The notes beneath the pieces are model-generated. The model was not told the DNA's origin. It made no database searches and saw only the letters and a program-made list of their open reading frames with translations. Positions 1 through 8,673 of a stretch of DNA of 61,184 bases are shown piece after piece. Source of the DNA: an uncultured Bacteroides sp. (GTDB lineage Bacteria; Bacteroidota; Bacteroidia; Bacteroidales; Bacteroidaceae); the NCBI GenBank assembly GCA_944320295.1, contig CALUGY010000056.1:1-61184 (forward strand), read 5' to 3'. Numbering within the stretch: position 1 is the stretch's first letter; each line of letters opens with the position of its first letter. A program made the translations under genes and the position numbers.

Positions 1-788
<788 letters not shown>

Positions 789-812
789 TTTACAGTTAGA
801 AAATATTAAAGA

Positions 813-846
813 AAGGGCGGCTTCCATATAAGTCGCCCTTTTTTTT
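813..846 (+). terminator. Rho-independent terminator after gap
   Basis: GC-rich stem AAGGGCGGC with GTCGCCCTT (one G-T wobble), an 11-nt loop, then a run of eight T. It separates gap from the peptidase operon that starts at 906. Confidence 0.85.
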
Positions 847-905
847 CGCACTTTTGCAACAATTCTTCGCCACCACAAACGGCTACAAAATTAACTTCAG
901 AAAAT

Positions 906-2972
906 ATGGGAAAAGACATACCGGCTTGCAATCCGCTGCTCGACGACGATTTCCCCACCCTACATGGCGTGGTGCCGTTCGACAAAATACGTATCTCAGA
1001 CTTCGAGCCTGCCATGCATGAGGGCATGTGCCGCCAGAAAAAAGAGATAGAAGACATCGTAAACAACCCGGAAGCCCCGAATTTCCACAACACGATAGCC
1101 GCCTACGAACGTTCGGGTAGCCTGCTACATCGTGCTGAGACCATACTCAGCAATCTGAACAGCGCGGAGACAAACGACGACCTGCAAGCACTCGCCCAGA
1201 AAATGACACCGCTACTGAGCGAGCACGAAAGCGACATAGCCCAAAACAAGGCACTCTTCCGGCGCATCAAAGCCGTATACGAACAGCGTGACCAAGAAAA
1301 TCTCACCACGGAACAGGCACGCCTATTGGAAGAAACCTACAACAGTTTCGTGCGTAACGGAGCGAACCTCGAAGGCGAAAAGGCAAAGAAGTATCGCGAG
1401 CTGTGCAAGCAGATAGGATTGCTCGCACTACAATTTAGTGAACACAACCTAAAAGAGACCAACGACTATCAGCTCGTCGTGTCGCATAAAGAACAGCTCG
1501 ACGGTCTGCCCGACAGCGCGATGGAAGCGGCTGCTGAAACGGCACGCGAAAAAGGCAATCCCGGTTGCTGGGCGTTCACTCTACACGCGCCAAGCTATGT
1601 ACCTTTCATGACTTATTGCCACGACCGTGAACTGCGCAAAGAACTGTACATGGCCTATAATACCAAGTGTACCCACCCCGATGCCTGCAATAATCTCGGA
1701 ATCGTGACACAACTTGTCAATCTCCACATGGAGCTTGCGCAACTGCTGGGCTACACCAACTATGCAGAATACGCTCTTCAAGAACGCATGGCGCAAAACA
1801 GTTCCAACGTATATAATCTGCTGAACCAATTATTAAAGGCGTATACTCCTGCCGCACACAAGGAATATGAAGAAGTGCTAAGCATTGCCCGCGAAGAAGA
1901 GGGCGGGGATTTCCAGCTGATGCCGTGGGACTGGAGTTATTATTCGCAAAAGTTGAAAGACCGCAAGTACAACTTCAACGACGAAATGCTCCGCCCTTAC
2001 TTCGAACTTAGCCGGGTAAAGGAAGGCGTATTCGGGTTAGCCACCAAATTATACGGCATCACATTCAAGAAGAATGCTGCCATCCCTGTTTATCACAAAG
2101 ACGTGGAAGCTTACGAAGTATTCGACAAAGACGGGCGATTTCTTGCCGTGCTCTACACCGACTTCCACCCACGTCCCGGTAAGCGCTCGGGAGCATGGAT
2201 GACATCTTATAAAGAACAATGGAAAGACGAAGCGACAGGTACCGACAGCCGCCCGCATGTATCCATCGTGATGAACTTCACCAAGCCTACAAAAGACAAG
2301 CCGGCCCTGCTGACTTTCGATGAAGTGAACACTTTGCTGCACGAATTCGGGCACAGCCTGCACGGCATGTTTGCAGATACCGTCTATCGAAGCTTGAGCG
2401 GCACTAACGTCTACTGGGACTTTGTGGAGCTACCATCGCAATTCATGGAGAACTTCGCGACAGAAAAAAATTTCCTCAACACGTTTGCCCGCCACTATCA
2501 AACCAATGAACCTATTCCCGAAGAATTAGTGCAACGCATTATCGACTCATCAAACTTCAATGCGGCATACGCTTGCTTGCGCCAAGTAAGCTTCGGACTG
2601 TTGGACATGGCATGGTATACACGTACCTCCCCCTTCACCGGTGACGTGGAGGCATACGAAAAAGAGGCATGGGCCAAAGCCCAGATATTACCATCCGTGC
2701 CTGACACATGTATGAGCGCACAGTTCTCACACATCTTTGCAGGAGGATACTCCGCCGGATATTACAGCTACAAATGGGCCGAGGTATTGGATGCCGATGC
2801 ATTCTCTCTTTTCAAAGAACGAGGCATCTTCGATGCGGAAACGGCCTCATCGTTCCGCCGAAATATCCTTGCCAAAGGCGGGACTGAGCACCCCATGACA
2901 CTCTACAAACGTTTCCGAGGGCAAGAACCTACAATAAATGCATTACTAACAAGAAATGGCATAAAGCAATGA
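906..2972 (+). CDS. M3-family metallopeptidase (peptidyl-dipeptidase Dcp / oligopeptidase A type)
   Basis: 688-residue zinc peptidase that would cut short peptides in the cytoplasm or periplasm. The catalytic signature HEFGHSLH starts at residue 479 (zinc ligands H479 and H483, general base E480), and the third ligand is expected in the ELPSQFMENF segment downstream. The length is typical for Dcp-like M3 enzymes. There is no convincing signal peptide at the chosen ATG. It is the first gene of a tight six-gene plus-strand operon, and its TGA overlaps the ATG of the next gene (ATGA). Dcp and OpdA cannot be told apart from sequence alone. Confidence 0.93.
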   Translation: MGKDIPACNPLLDDDFPTLHGVVPFDKIRISDFEPAMHEGMCRQKKEIEDIVNNPEAPNFHNTIAAYERSGSLLHRAETILSNLNSAETNDDLQALAQKMTPLLSEHESDIAQNKALFRRIKAVYEQRDQENLTTEQARLLEETYNSFVRNGANLEGEKAKKYRELCKQIGLLALQFSEHNLKETNDYQLVVSHKEQLDGLPDSAMEAAAETAREKGNPGCWAFTLHAPSYVPFMTYCHDRELRKELYMAYNTKCTHPDACNNLGIVTQLVNLHMELAQLLGYTNYAEYALQERMAQNSSNVYNLLNQLLKAYTPAAHKEYEEVLSIAREEEGGDFQLMPWDWSYYSQKLKDRKYNFNDEMLRPYFELSRVKEGVFGLATKLYGITFKKNAAIPVYHKDVEAYEVFDKDGRFLAVLYTDFHPRPGKRSGAWMTSYKEQWKDEATGTDSRPHVSIVMNFTKPTKDKPALLTFDEVNTLLHEFGHSLHGMFADTVYRSLSGTNVYWDFVELPSQFMENFATEKNFLNTFARHYQTNEPIPEELVQRIIDSSNFNAAYACLRQVSFGLLDMAWYTRTSPFTGDVEAYEKEAWAKAQILPSVPDTCMSAQFSHIFAGGYSAGYYSYKWAEVLDADAFSLFKERGIFDAETASSFRRNILAKGGTEHPMTLYKRFRGQEPTINALLTRNGIKQ

Positions 2973-3484
2973 AAAAGACATTGACATACACCCTGTACCA
3001 AGTTTTGCTGTTACTGTTGTTCCCGCTATTCTTTGCAAGCTGCAACGCAGAGGACGACGTGATTGAAATCTTTACCGGAAAAACCTGGAAGCTGACGTTT
3101 ATCGCCACAGAAGGTAGTTACGAACAAGTAGACTTCTGGAGTGGCAACGAGGCAGCCCGCAAAAAGAGCATGGAAGAGCTTGCCAAGTCCGGTACATTCA
3201 TTCTCAACTTCAACGGCGATGAGATAAACGGTGTCGTGGAAGGTGAAATGACAGGGCGGGGCATCTCCTCATCCATCACCAGCACATGGCGGGCAGACGG
3301 CGGGACACGCGAACTGACCTTGGGGGTTCGGACCACCGGCAGCGAAAGCGACATGCTGGGCAAAGCCTTCCTTACCGGGATACAGAACGCACAGAGTTAC
3401 AGCGGTGACAGCAAGAATCTCTTCATCTATTATAAAGACGGGCAGACAACCAAGTACATGGCTTTCCACCCCGTAAACCAATAA
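2969..3484 (+). CDS. DUF4847-like lipoprotein
   Basis: 171-residue exported lipoprotein. A hydrophobic signal (about residues 11-24) ends in a lipobox-like FFASC. The mature part begins with a phrase resembling those in small Bacteroides lipoproteins (TGKTWKLTFIATEG) and looks all-beta. I recognise it as DUF4847-like from memory, so the family name is tentative and no function is known. The start overlaps the M3 peptidase stop by 4 nt, so the two are translationally coupled. The dCMP deaminase gene begins 8 nt after its stop. Confidence 0.7.
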   Translation: MKKTLTYTLYQVLLLLLFPLFFASCNAEDDVIEIFTGKTWKLTFIATEGSYEQVDFWSGNEAARKKSMEELAKSGTFILNFNGDEINGVVEGEMTGRGISSSITSTWRADGGTRELTLGVRTTGSESDMLGKAFLTGIQNAQSYSGDSKNLFIYYKDGQTTKYMAFHPVNQ

Positions 3485-3492
3485 GCAACGAT

Positions 3493-3939
3493 ATGGACAA
3501 CGAATCGGCAAAAGCCAAGCAAGAAAATCTGGACAAGCGCTACATACGCATGGCAAACATCTGGGCGGAAAACTCCTACTGCAAACGCCGCCAAGTGGGC
3601 ACACTTATCGTAAAAGACAAGATGATAATATCCGACGGGTACAACGGCACACCGGCAGGATTCGAAAACGTGTGCGAGGACGAAAACAACGTGACCAAGC
3701 CTTACGTGCTGCATGCCGAAGCCAATGCCATCACCAAAATAGCCCGTTCGAACAACAGCAGCGACGGGGCCACCATGTACGTTACCGCCTCGCCCTGCAT
3801 AGAATGTTCCAAGTTGATTATCCAAGCAGGAATCAAGCGCGTGGTCTACTCGGAAAAATACCGGCTGGAAGACGGCATCGAACTGTTGAAGCGCGCCGGC
3901 ATCGAAGTGGTATACCTGCCGCTTCCTGAACAATCGTAA
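3493..3939 (+). CDS. Deoxycytidylate (dCMP) deaminase family protein
   Basis: 148-residue cytosolic zinc deaminase, predicted to convert dCMP to dUMP for dTTP synthesis. The family zinc site is complete: HAEANAI supplies H74 and the proton-shuttling E76, and SPCIECSK supplies C102 and C105. The N-terminal DKRYIRMANIWAENSYCKRRQVG block is typical of the ComEB/dCMP deaminase branch rather than free cytidine deaminase. It sits within the operon, 8 nt after the lipoprotein gene and 25 nt before the S41 protease gene. The neighbours do not define a single pathway. Confidence 0.92.
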   Translation: MDNESAKAKQENLDKRYIRMANIWAENSYCKRRQVGTLIVKDKMIISDGYNGTPAGFENVCEDENNVTKPYVLHAEANAITKIARSNNSSDGATMYVTASPCIECSKLIIQAGIKRVVYSEKYRLEDGIELLKRAGIEVVYLPLPEQS

Positions 3940-3964
3940 GCAAACAAGATAAACAATACATAAC

Positions 3965-5707
3965 ATGAGCAACAGGAATACTTCACGTTTCATGCCATTA
4001 ATCATTGCCATCAGCGTGGTTATAGGCATCTCCATAGGCACGTTCTATGCAAAACACTACGGCGGAAACAGGCTGGGCATAGTCAACGGCTCGTCAAACA
4101 AGTTAAATGCGCTGCTGCACGTCATCGACGAGCAATATGTAGACACGGTGAACATGGGCGAACTGGTGGAAAAAGCCATGCCGCAGATACTGGCCGAACT
4201 CGACCCCCACTCCGTCTACATTCCCGCACAAAACCTGGAGGAGGTGAACTCCGAGCTTGAAGGTAGCTTCAGCGGAGTAGGCATACAGTTCACTATACAA
4301 CAGGATACCATACACGTCAACCAGATAGTGCCCGGAGGCCCGGCCGAGAAGGTGGGCATGCTGGCCGGCGACCGCATTGTAAGGGTGGACGACAGCCTCT
4401 TCGTGGGCAAGGGGCTTACCAACGAAAAAGCCATGCGCACCCTGAAAGGCCCGAAAGGCAGCGAAGTGAAGCTGAGCGTGAAGCGCGCCACGGAGAAGGA
4501 GTTGCTGGACTTCACCATCGTGCGGGGCGACATACCGCAAACCAGCATAGATGCAGCCTACATGCTGGACAACGATTACGGTTACATCCAAGTCAGCAAA
4601 TTCGGGCGGACCACACACGTGGAGATGCTGAACGCCATAGCCCAACTGAACCACCAGAACTGCAAAGGCCTCATCATCGACCTGCGTGACAATACCGGAG
4701 GCTACATGGAAGCCGCCACCCGCATGGCCAACGAGTTTTTGCTCAAAGACCGCCTGATAGTCTACATGGAGGGCAGGCAATATCCCCGCTACGAGGAGTA
4801 CGCCGACGGTACCGGCAGTTTCCAGCAGATGCCGCTCGTCGTGCTGGTAAACGAGAACTCCGCTTCGGCCAGCGAGATATTCGCCGGAGCCATACAAGAC
4901 AACGACCGGGGTACTATCATCGGGCGGCGCTCGTTCGGCAAGGGACTGGTGCAACAGCCCATAGACTTCAGCGACGGTTCTGCCATCCGGCTCACCATCG
5001 CCCGGTACTACACGCCTTCGGGACGCTGCATCCAGAAGCCATACGAAAGCGGCAAGAACTCGCAGTATGACATGGACTGGTTAGAGCGGTACGAGCACGG
5101 TGAGTTCTTCTCGAAAGACAGCATCAAGCTGAACAAGGAGCAACGCTACTCCACCCGGCTGGGACGCCCCGTGTACGGGGGCGGGGGTATCATGCCGGAC
5201 ATCTTCGTGCCGCAAGACACCACCGGCGTGTCTTCGTATCTCATCGAAGTGAGCAACAAGGGGCTCATCCTGCAATTCTGCTTCCAGTACACCGACCATA
5301 ACCGCCCCAAGCTGAAGCAATACGCCAGCAGCGAAGAACTGTTGAAATACCTGCAACAACAAAACCTGCTGCAACAATTCATACGCTTTGCCGACTCAAA
5401 AGGCATAAAGCGCCGCAACTTGCTCATACAGAAGTCGCGCAAACTGTTGGAACATAACCTCTACGGCGGCATCTTATACAACATGCTGGGCATGGAGGAG
5501 TACATACGCTACATCAACCAAAGCGACAACACGGTGCAGACAGCCTTGAAACTGCTGCAAGACGGCAAGGCTTTCCCCGAAGCACCCCAAGAAACCCAAG
5601 CTAGCACAGGCGACAAAGATGGACAGAAAGACCGAATTGCGAAAGGCTATGGCTTCGTTGAAAACCCGGCAGAGGCTTTCAGGCTTGCTGCCGCGTCTCT
5701 CGGCTGA
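3965..5707 (+). CDS. S41-family C-terminal processing peptidase with PDZ domain
   Basis: 580-residue envelope protease. An N-terminal hydrophobic segment (about residues 10-28) anchors or exports it. A PDZ domain follows (about 85-175, GVGIQF through GDRIVRVDD), then the S41 core with the Ser-bearing SASASEIFAGA at residues 299-309 and the lysine in RRSFGKGLVQ nearby, giving the Ser/Lys dyad of Ctp proteases. The C-terminal ~150 residues after the core are a long helical extension. Its last 89 nt overlap the next gene in another frame. It probably trims or degrades periplasmic proteins; the substrate is unknown. Confidence 0.94.
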   Translation: MSNRNTSRFMPLIIAISVVIGISIGTFYAKHYGGNRLGIVNGSSNKLNALLHVIDEQYVDTVNMGELVEKAMPQILAELDPHSVYIPAQNLEEVNSELEGSFSGVGIQFTIQQDTIHVNQIVPGGPAEKVGMLAGDRIVRVDDSLFVGKGLTNEKAMRTLKGPKGSEVKLSVKRATEKELLDFTIVRGDIPQTSIDAAYMLDNDYGYIQVSKFGRTTHVEMLNAIAQLNHQNCKGLIIDLRDNTGGYMEAATRMANEFLLKDRLIVYMEGRQYPRYEEYADGTGSFQQMPLVVLVNENSASASEIFAGAIQDNDRGTIIGRRSFGKGLVQQPIDFSDGSAIRLTIARYYTPSGRCIQKPYESGKNSQYDMDWLERYEHGEFFSKDSIKLNKEQRYSTRLGRPVYGGGGIMPDIFVPQDTTGVSSYLIEVSNKGLILQFCFQYTDHNRPKLKQYASSEELLKYLQQQNLLQQFIRFADSKGIKRRNLLIQKSRKLLEHNLYGGILYNMLGMEEYIRYINQSDNTVQTALKLLQDGKAFPEAPQETQASTGDKDGQKDRIAKGYGFVENPAEAFRLAAASLG

Positions 5708-6152
5708 AGCCTTGGCCACGCTTGAAAGGCACCCGGCTTTCCGCCAGGCACGCACCGTGCTGCTCTACCACTCGCTGCCCGACGAGCCGGACACGCATGC
5801 CTTCGTCCGCCGATGGCAGGGGCGTAAGCGCGTGCTGTTGCCCGTGGTACGCGGCGACGAGCTGGAGTTGCGTGAGTACACCGGCCCGGAACACATGACC
5901 ACGGGAGCTTTCGGCATAGAAGAACCGGAAGGCGGGGCTTTCACCGATTACGACGACATCGACCTGGCCGTGGTGCCGGGCGTGGCCTTCGACCGCGCAG
6001 GCAACCGCCTGGGACGCGGCAAGGGGTACTACGACCGCTTGCTGCCAAAGTTGGGCCGTGCCTGCAAGATAGGCCTCTGTTTCCCCTTTCAAATCGTAGA
6101 ACACATCCCGGCGGAGCCGCACGACATCCGCATGGACTTAATCATATCATGA
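5619..6152 (+). CDS. 5-formyltetrahydrofolate cyclo-ligase
   Basis: 177-residue cytosolic enzyme that converts 5-formyl-THF and ATP to 5,10-methenyl-THF. The nucleotide/folate signature GRGKGYYDRLL lies at residues 132-142, and the N-terminal ELRKAMASLKTRQRL block matches the family, which is why the start at 5619 is preferred although it creates an 89-nt overlap with the S41 gene. The next ATG (5649) would remove part of the conserved N-terminus. The stop overlaps the start of the histidinol-phosphatase gene. Confidence 0.94.
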   Translation: MDRKTELRKAMASLKTRQRLSGLLPRLSAEALATLERHPAFRQARTVLLYHSLPDEPDTHAFVRRWQGRKRVLLPVVRGDELELREYTGPEHMTTGAFGIEEPEGGAFTDYDDIDLAVVPGVAFDRAGNRLGRGKGYYDRLLPKLGRACKIGLCFPFQIVEHIPAEPHDIRMDLIIS

Positions 6153-6940
6153 TGAAAAGTAACTACCACACCCATACCGAGCGCTGCCTGCACGCCACAG
6201 GAACCGACGAGGAATACGTGCTGAGCGCCATCAAGGGAGGATACCAAGTGCTGGGATTCTCCGACCACACGCCGTGGAAATACCACACCGACTACGTGGC
6301 CGACATGCGCATGTTGCCCGACGAGCTGCCGGGCTACGTGGAAAGCCTGCGTGCCCTGCGCGACAAATATGCCGGACAGATTGACATAAAAATCGGACTG
6401 GAATGCGAGTATTTCCCCGAATACATCCATTGGCTGAAGGAGCAAATCAAGGAGTTCCGGTTGGACTACATCCTCTTCGGCAACCACTTTTACCATACGG
6501 ACGAGAAGTTCCCTTACTTCGGCCACCACACGGACAACCGGGACATGCTCGACTTGTACGAGGAAAGCGCCATAGAGGGCATGGAGAGCGGGCTGTTCTG
6601 CTGCCTGGCCCATCCGGACTTGTTCATGCGTTCGTACCCGCAGTTCGACCGCCATTGCGCACTCATCAGCCGGCACATCTGCCGCACGGCGGCACGCCTG
6701 CACATACCGCTGGAGTACAACATCGGCTACGTTGCCTACAACGAGGCACACGGCCTCTCCACTTACCCCACACCGGAGTTCTGGAAGATTGCAGCCAACG
6801 AGGGCTGCACCGCCATCATAGGGCTTGACGCGCACGACAACCGCGACTTGGAAGACCCGACCTACTACAACCGGGCCGTGCAGGAAGTGAAAGCCTTGAA
6901 GATAAATGTGACGGACACGCTCCCCATGAACCGCTACTAA
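6149..6940 (+). CDS. PHP-domain histidinol-phosphatase (HisK type)
   Basis: 263-residue metal-dependent phosphatase, predicted to hydrolyse L-histidinol phosphate in histidine synthesis. It begins with the PHP HxH motif (NYHTHTERC), followed by GFSDHTPW, GLECEYFPEY, the CCLAHPDLF block and a C-terminal GLDAHDN metal site, in the order of the family. It is the last gene of the operon; start and upstream stop overlap as ATGA. A second ATG immediately follows the first. No other his gene is present nearby, so another phosphomonoester substrate cannot be excluded. Confidence 0.88.
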   Translation: MMKSNYHTHTERCLHATGTDEEYVLSAIKGGYQVLGFSDHTPWKYHTDYVADMRMLPDELPGYVESLRALRDKYAGQIDIKIGLECEYFPEYIHWLKEQIKEFRLDYILFGNHFYHTDEKFPYFGHHTDNRDMLDLYEESAIEGMESGLFCCLAHPDLFMRSYPQFDRHCALISRHICRTAARLHIPLEYNIGYVAYNEAHGLSTYPTPEFWKIAANEGCTAIIGLDAHDNRDLEDPTYYNRAVQEVKALKINVTDTLPMNRY

Positions 6941-6966
6941 ACGGCCGACATATTGCCGCTTTTCTT

Positions 6967-7052
6967 GCAACGCGTTCCGGGCACGGACGCAACACGTTGC
7001 AAGCACGGACGGAACATGTTCGGAGCGCGGACGGAACGCGTTGCGAACACAC
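6967..7052. repeat. 22-bp palindrome-bearing tandem repeat, array A (4 units)
   Basis: Four units of 22, 22, 22 and 21 bp. Each has a 12-bp core of the form GSAACRYGTTSC followed by a ~10-bp linker close to RRGCRCGGAC. The first core (GCAACGCGTTCC) is the reverse complement of the last (GGAACGCGTTGC), so the array can also fold end to end. It lies between the converging 3' ends of the histidinol-phosphatase and DUF721 genes. Confidence 0.85.
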
Positions 7053-7085
7053 GTCTGATTAGCAACTATTTAAGTCCGAATAGAA

Positions 7086-7376
7086 TCAACGGAAAACGAT
7101 ATCGGTAATGACTTGCGCACCCACACGGTCGTTCAGGTTGCGCACCAATATTCCACGCCTCATCATCAGCTCCTGCCGCAAGGCGGCCGACGTGAGATAC
7201 ACATACAACACTTGGTTCTTGATGTAAAGTTCGCGCGTGTACGAAGCAATGGCCGGGCCTGTCACCTCCGGCCACGCGGCAACCAAGCGACGCTCGTTCA
7301 GGGGCGTTTCCAAGCTCTCCTCACGCAGATACTCGCGGATGAGACGGCCTATCTGTTCGGCATTATTGCGCCTCAT
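7086..7376 (-). CDS. DUF721 (DciA-like) protein
   Basis: 96-residue small basic protein of the DUF721 family, recognised from the N-terminal Asn-Ala-Glu-x-Ile-Gly start, the WPEVTGPAIASYT block and the C-terminal Leu-rich RQELMMRRGILVRNLN segment. Family members next to dnaA, recF or gyrB in other phyla include DciA, a helicase-loading factor; whether this short Bacteroidales form loads DnaB is inference. It overlaps the 3' end of recF by 4 nt on the same strand, so the two are co-transcribed. Confidence 0.85.
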   Translation of the reverse strand: MRRNNAEQIGRLIREYLREESLETPLNERRLVAAWPEVTGPAIASYTRELYIKNQVLYVYLTSAALRQELMMRRGILVRNLNDRVGAQVITDIVFR

Positions 7377-8485
7377 GCCTGCTCCTCCTCAAGTTCCGTC
7401 ACCACGCCCTGCGACACAGCGAACATCTTGTAGTCCCCTCCCACCTCGTGCAGTATGCGGTCCAAATGTCCTCGGTTGGTGTCGGTAATGAAGATTTGGC
7501 CAAAGCGGTCGCCCGCTACCAGCTTCACGATCTGTTCCACGCGCGAGGCGTCGAGTTTGTCGAATATGTCATCCAGCAACAACAGGGGCTGTGTGCGCCC
7601 CATGCGCTTCAAGAAGTCGAACTGCGCCAGCTTCAACGCCACCAGGTACGTCTTGTTCTGTCCCTGCGACCCCTCCCGCTTGATGGGGAAGTCGCCGAGC
7701 AACATCTCCAGCTCGTCCTTATGGATGCCGCGCAGCGAGTAACCCATGATACGGTCGCGCACACGGCTCTCTTCGAGCACTTGCAACAAGGAAGCATCGC
7801 GGGCGTGCGACGCATAGTGCAATCCCACCGCCTCCTTGTCCTGCGAAATGTACGAATAGAAATCCTGGAAGATGGGGATAAAGTCATTGATGAATGCCTG
7901 CCGCTTGCGATAAACCACTTCGCCGGCCTGCGCCATCATCTCCTCCCACACCAGGAACAGTTCATCCTCCACGGGCTGCTCGCTTTTGAGCAGCGAGTTG
8001 CGCTGCGCCAATGCCTTGTTGTAGCGTATCAACGCGTCGAGATACTCCTTGTCATACTGCGAAATCACCACGTCCATAAAACGCCTGCGCCCCTCGCTCC
8101 CGCCGGAAATCAGCTCCGCGTCGGCTGGCGACACCATGACCAACGGCAGGAAACCTATGTGGTCCGACAGACGCGTGTATTCCTTCTTGTTCCGTTTGAA
8201 CTGCTTCTTTTGGCGTCGCTTCATGCCGCAGTATATCTCCTCACGGGTACCGTCGGAATCTTCATAGAAGCCCTGTATCACGAAGAAGTCCGCCGTGTGC
8301 AGCATGTTCTGCGAATCTATCGGGTTGCCCGCGCTCTTGCAAAAGGAAAGGTAGTAGATAGCGTCCAGCAGGTTGGTTTTGCCCATTCCGTTCTGCCCCA
8401 CCAGGCAGTTCAACTTGGGCGAAAACGTAAGGTCGGCCTGCTCCAGATTCTTGTAATTAAGGATGGAAATACGTTTCAGTATCAT
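7373..8485 (-). CDS. recF: DNA replication and repair protein RecF
   Basis: 370-residue SMC-like ATPase that, with RecO and RecR, loads RecA on gapped DNA. From the chosen ATG (8483-8485) the protein starts MILKRISILNYKNL, which matches the family; an upstream in-frame ATG at 8551 would add 22 unrelated residues. Walker A is GQNGMGKT (residues 30-37). Near the C-terminus a signature-like SQGQNKT and a Walker B LLLLDDIFDKLD complete the ABC-type ATPase. A TATATTTG -7 element lies just upstream. The gene is followed by the overlapping DUF721 gene. Confidence 0.96.
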   Translation of the reverse strand: MILKRISILNYKNLEQADLTFSPKLNCLVGQNGMGKTNLLDAIYYLSFCKSAGNPIDSQNMLHTADFFVIQGFYEDSDGTREEIYCGMKRRQKKQFKRNKKEYTRLSDHIGFLPLVMVSPADAELISGGSEGRRRFMDVVISQYDKEYLDALIRYNKALAQRNSLLKSEQPVEDELFLVWEEMMAQAGEVVYRKRQAFINDFIPIFQDFYSYISQDKEAVGLHYASHARDASLLQVLEESRVRDRIMGYSLRGIHKDELEMLLGDFPIKREGSQGQNKTYLVALKLAQFDFLKRMGRTQPLLLLDDIFDKLDASRVEQIVKLVAGDRFGQIFITDTNRGHLDRILHEVGGDYKMFAVSQGVVTELEEEQA

Positions 8486-8509
8486 ATCGTCGCAGTATGT
8501 ATCGTCCGG

Positions 8510-8517
8510 CAAATATA
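8510..8517 (-). promoter_or_regulatory. Bacteroidetes -7 element for recF
   Basis: Minus-strand TATATTTG matches the TAnnTTTG consensus 25-32 nt upstream of the recF ATG. The -33 partner is poor (TTG 22 bp upstream). Confidence 0.55.
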
Positions 8518-8569
8518 ATACAAAAGAGCGAGATACAGGCAAGATGCGCAATCCGATGAAAATAAATGC

Positions 8570-8608
8570 TATCTTTGTACGGACAAGACAAAAATTTACA
8601 TATCTTTG
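8570..8608 (+). promoter_or_regulatory. Two candidate -7 elements for the NPCBM-like gene
   Basis: TATCTTTG occurs at 8570-8577 and again at 8601-8608, 66-97 nt before the ATG at 8674. Both match TAnnTTTG; neither has an ideally spaced -33 TTTG. Confidence 0.5.
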
Positions 8609-8673
8609 TAAAAAATCGCATCACACGCGTCATTTTCTTAACAAAGCCCCTGCGGCTTATCATACATACCGAC

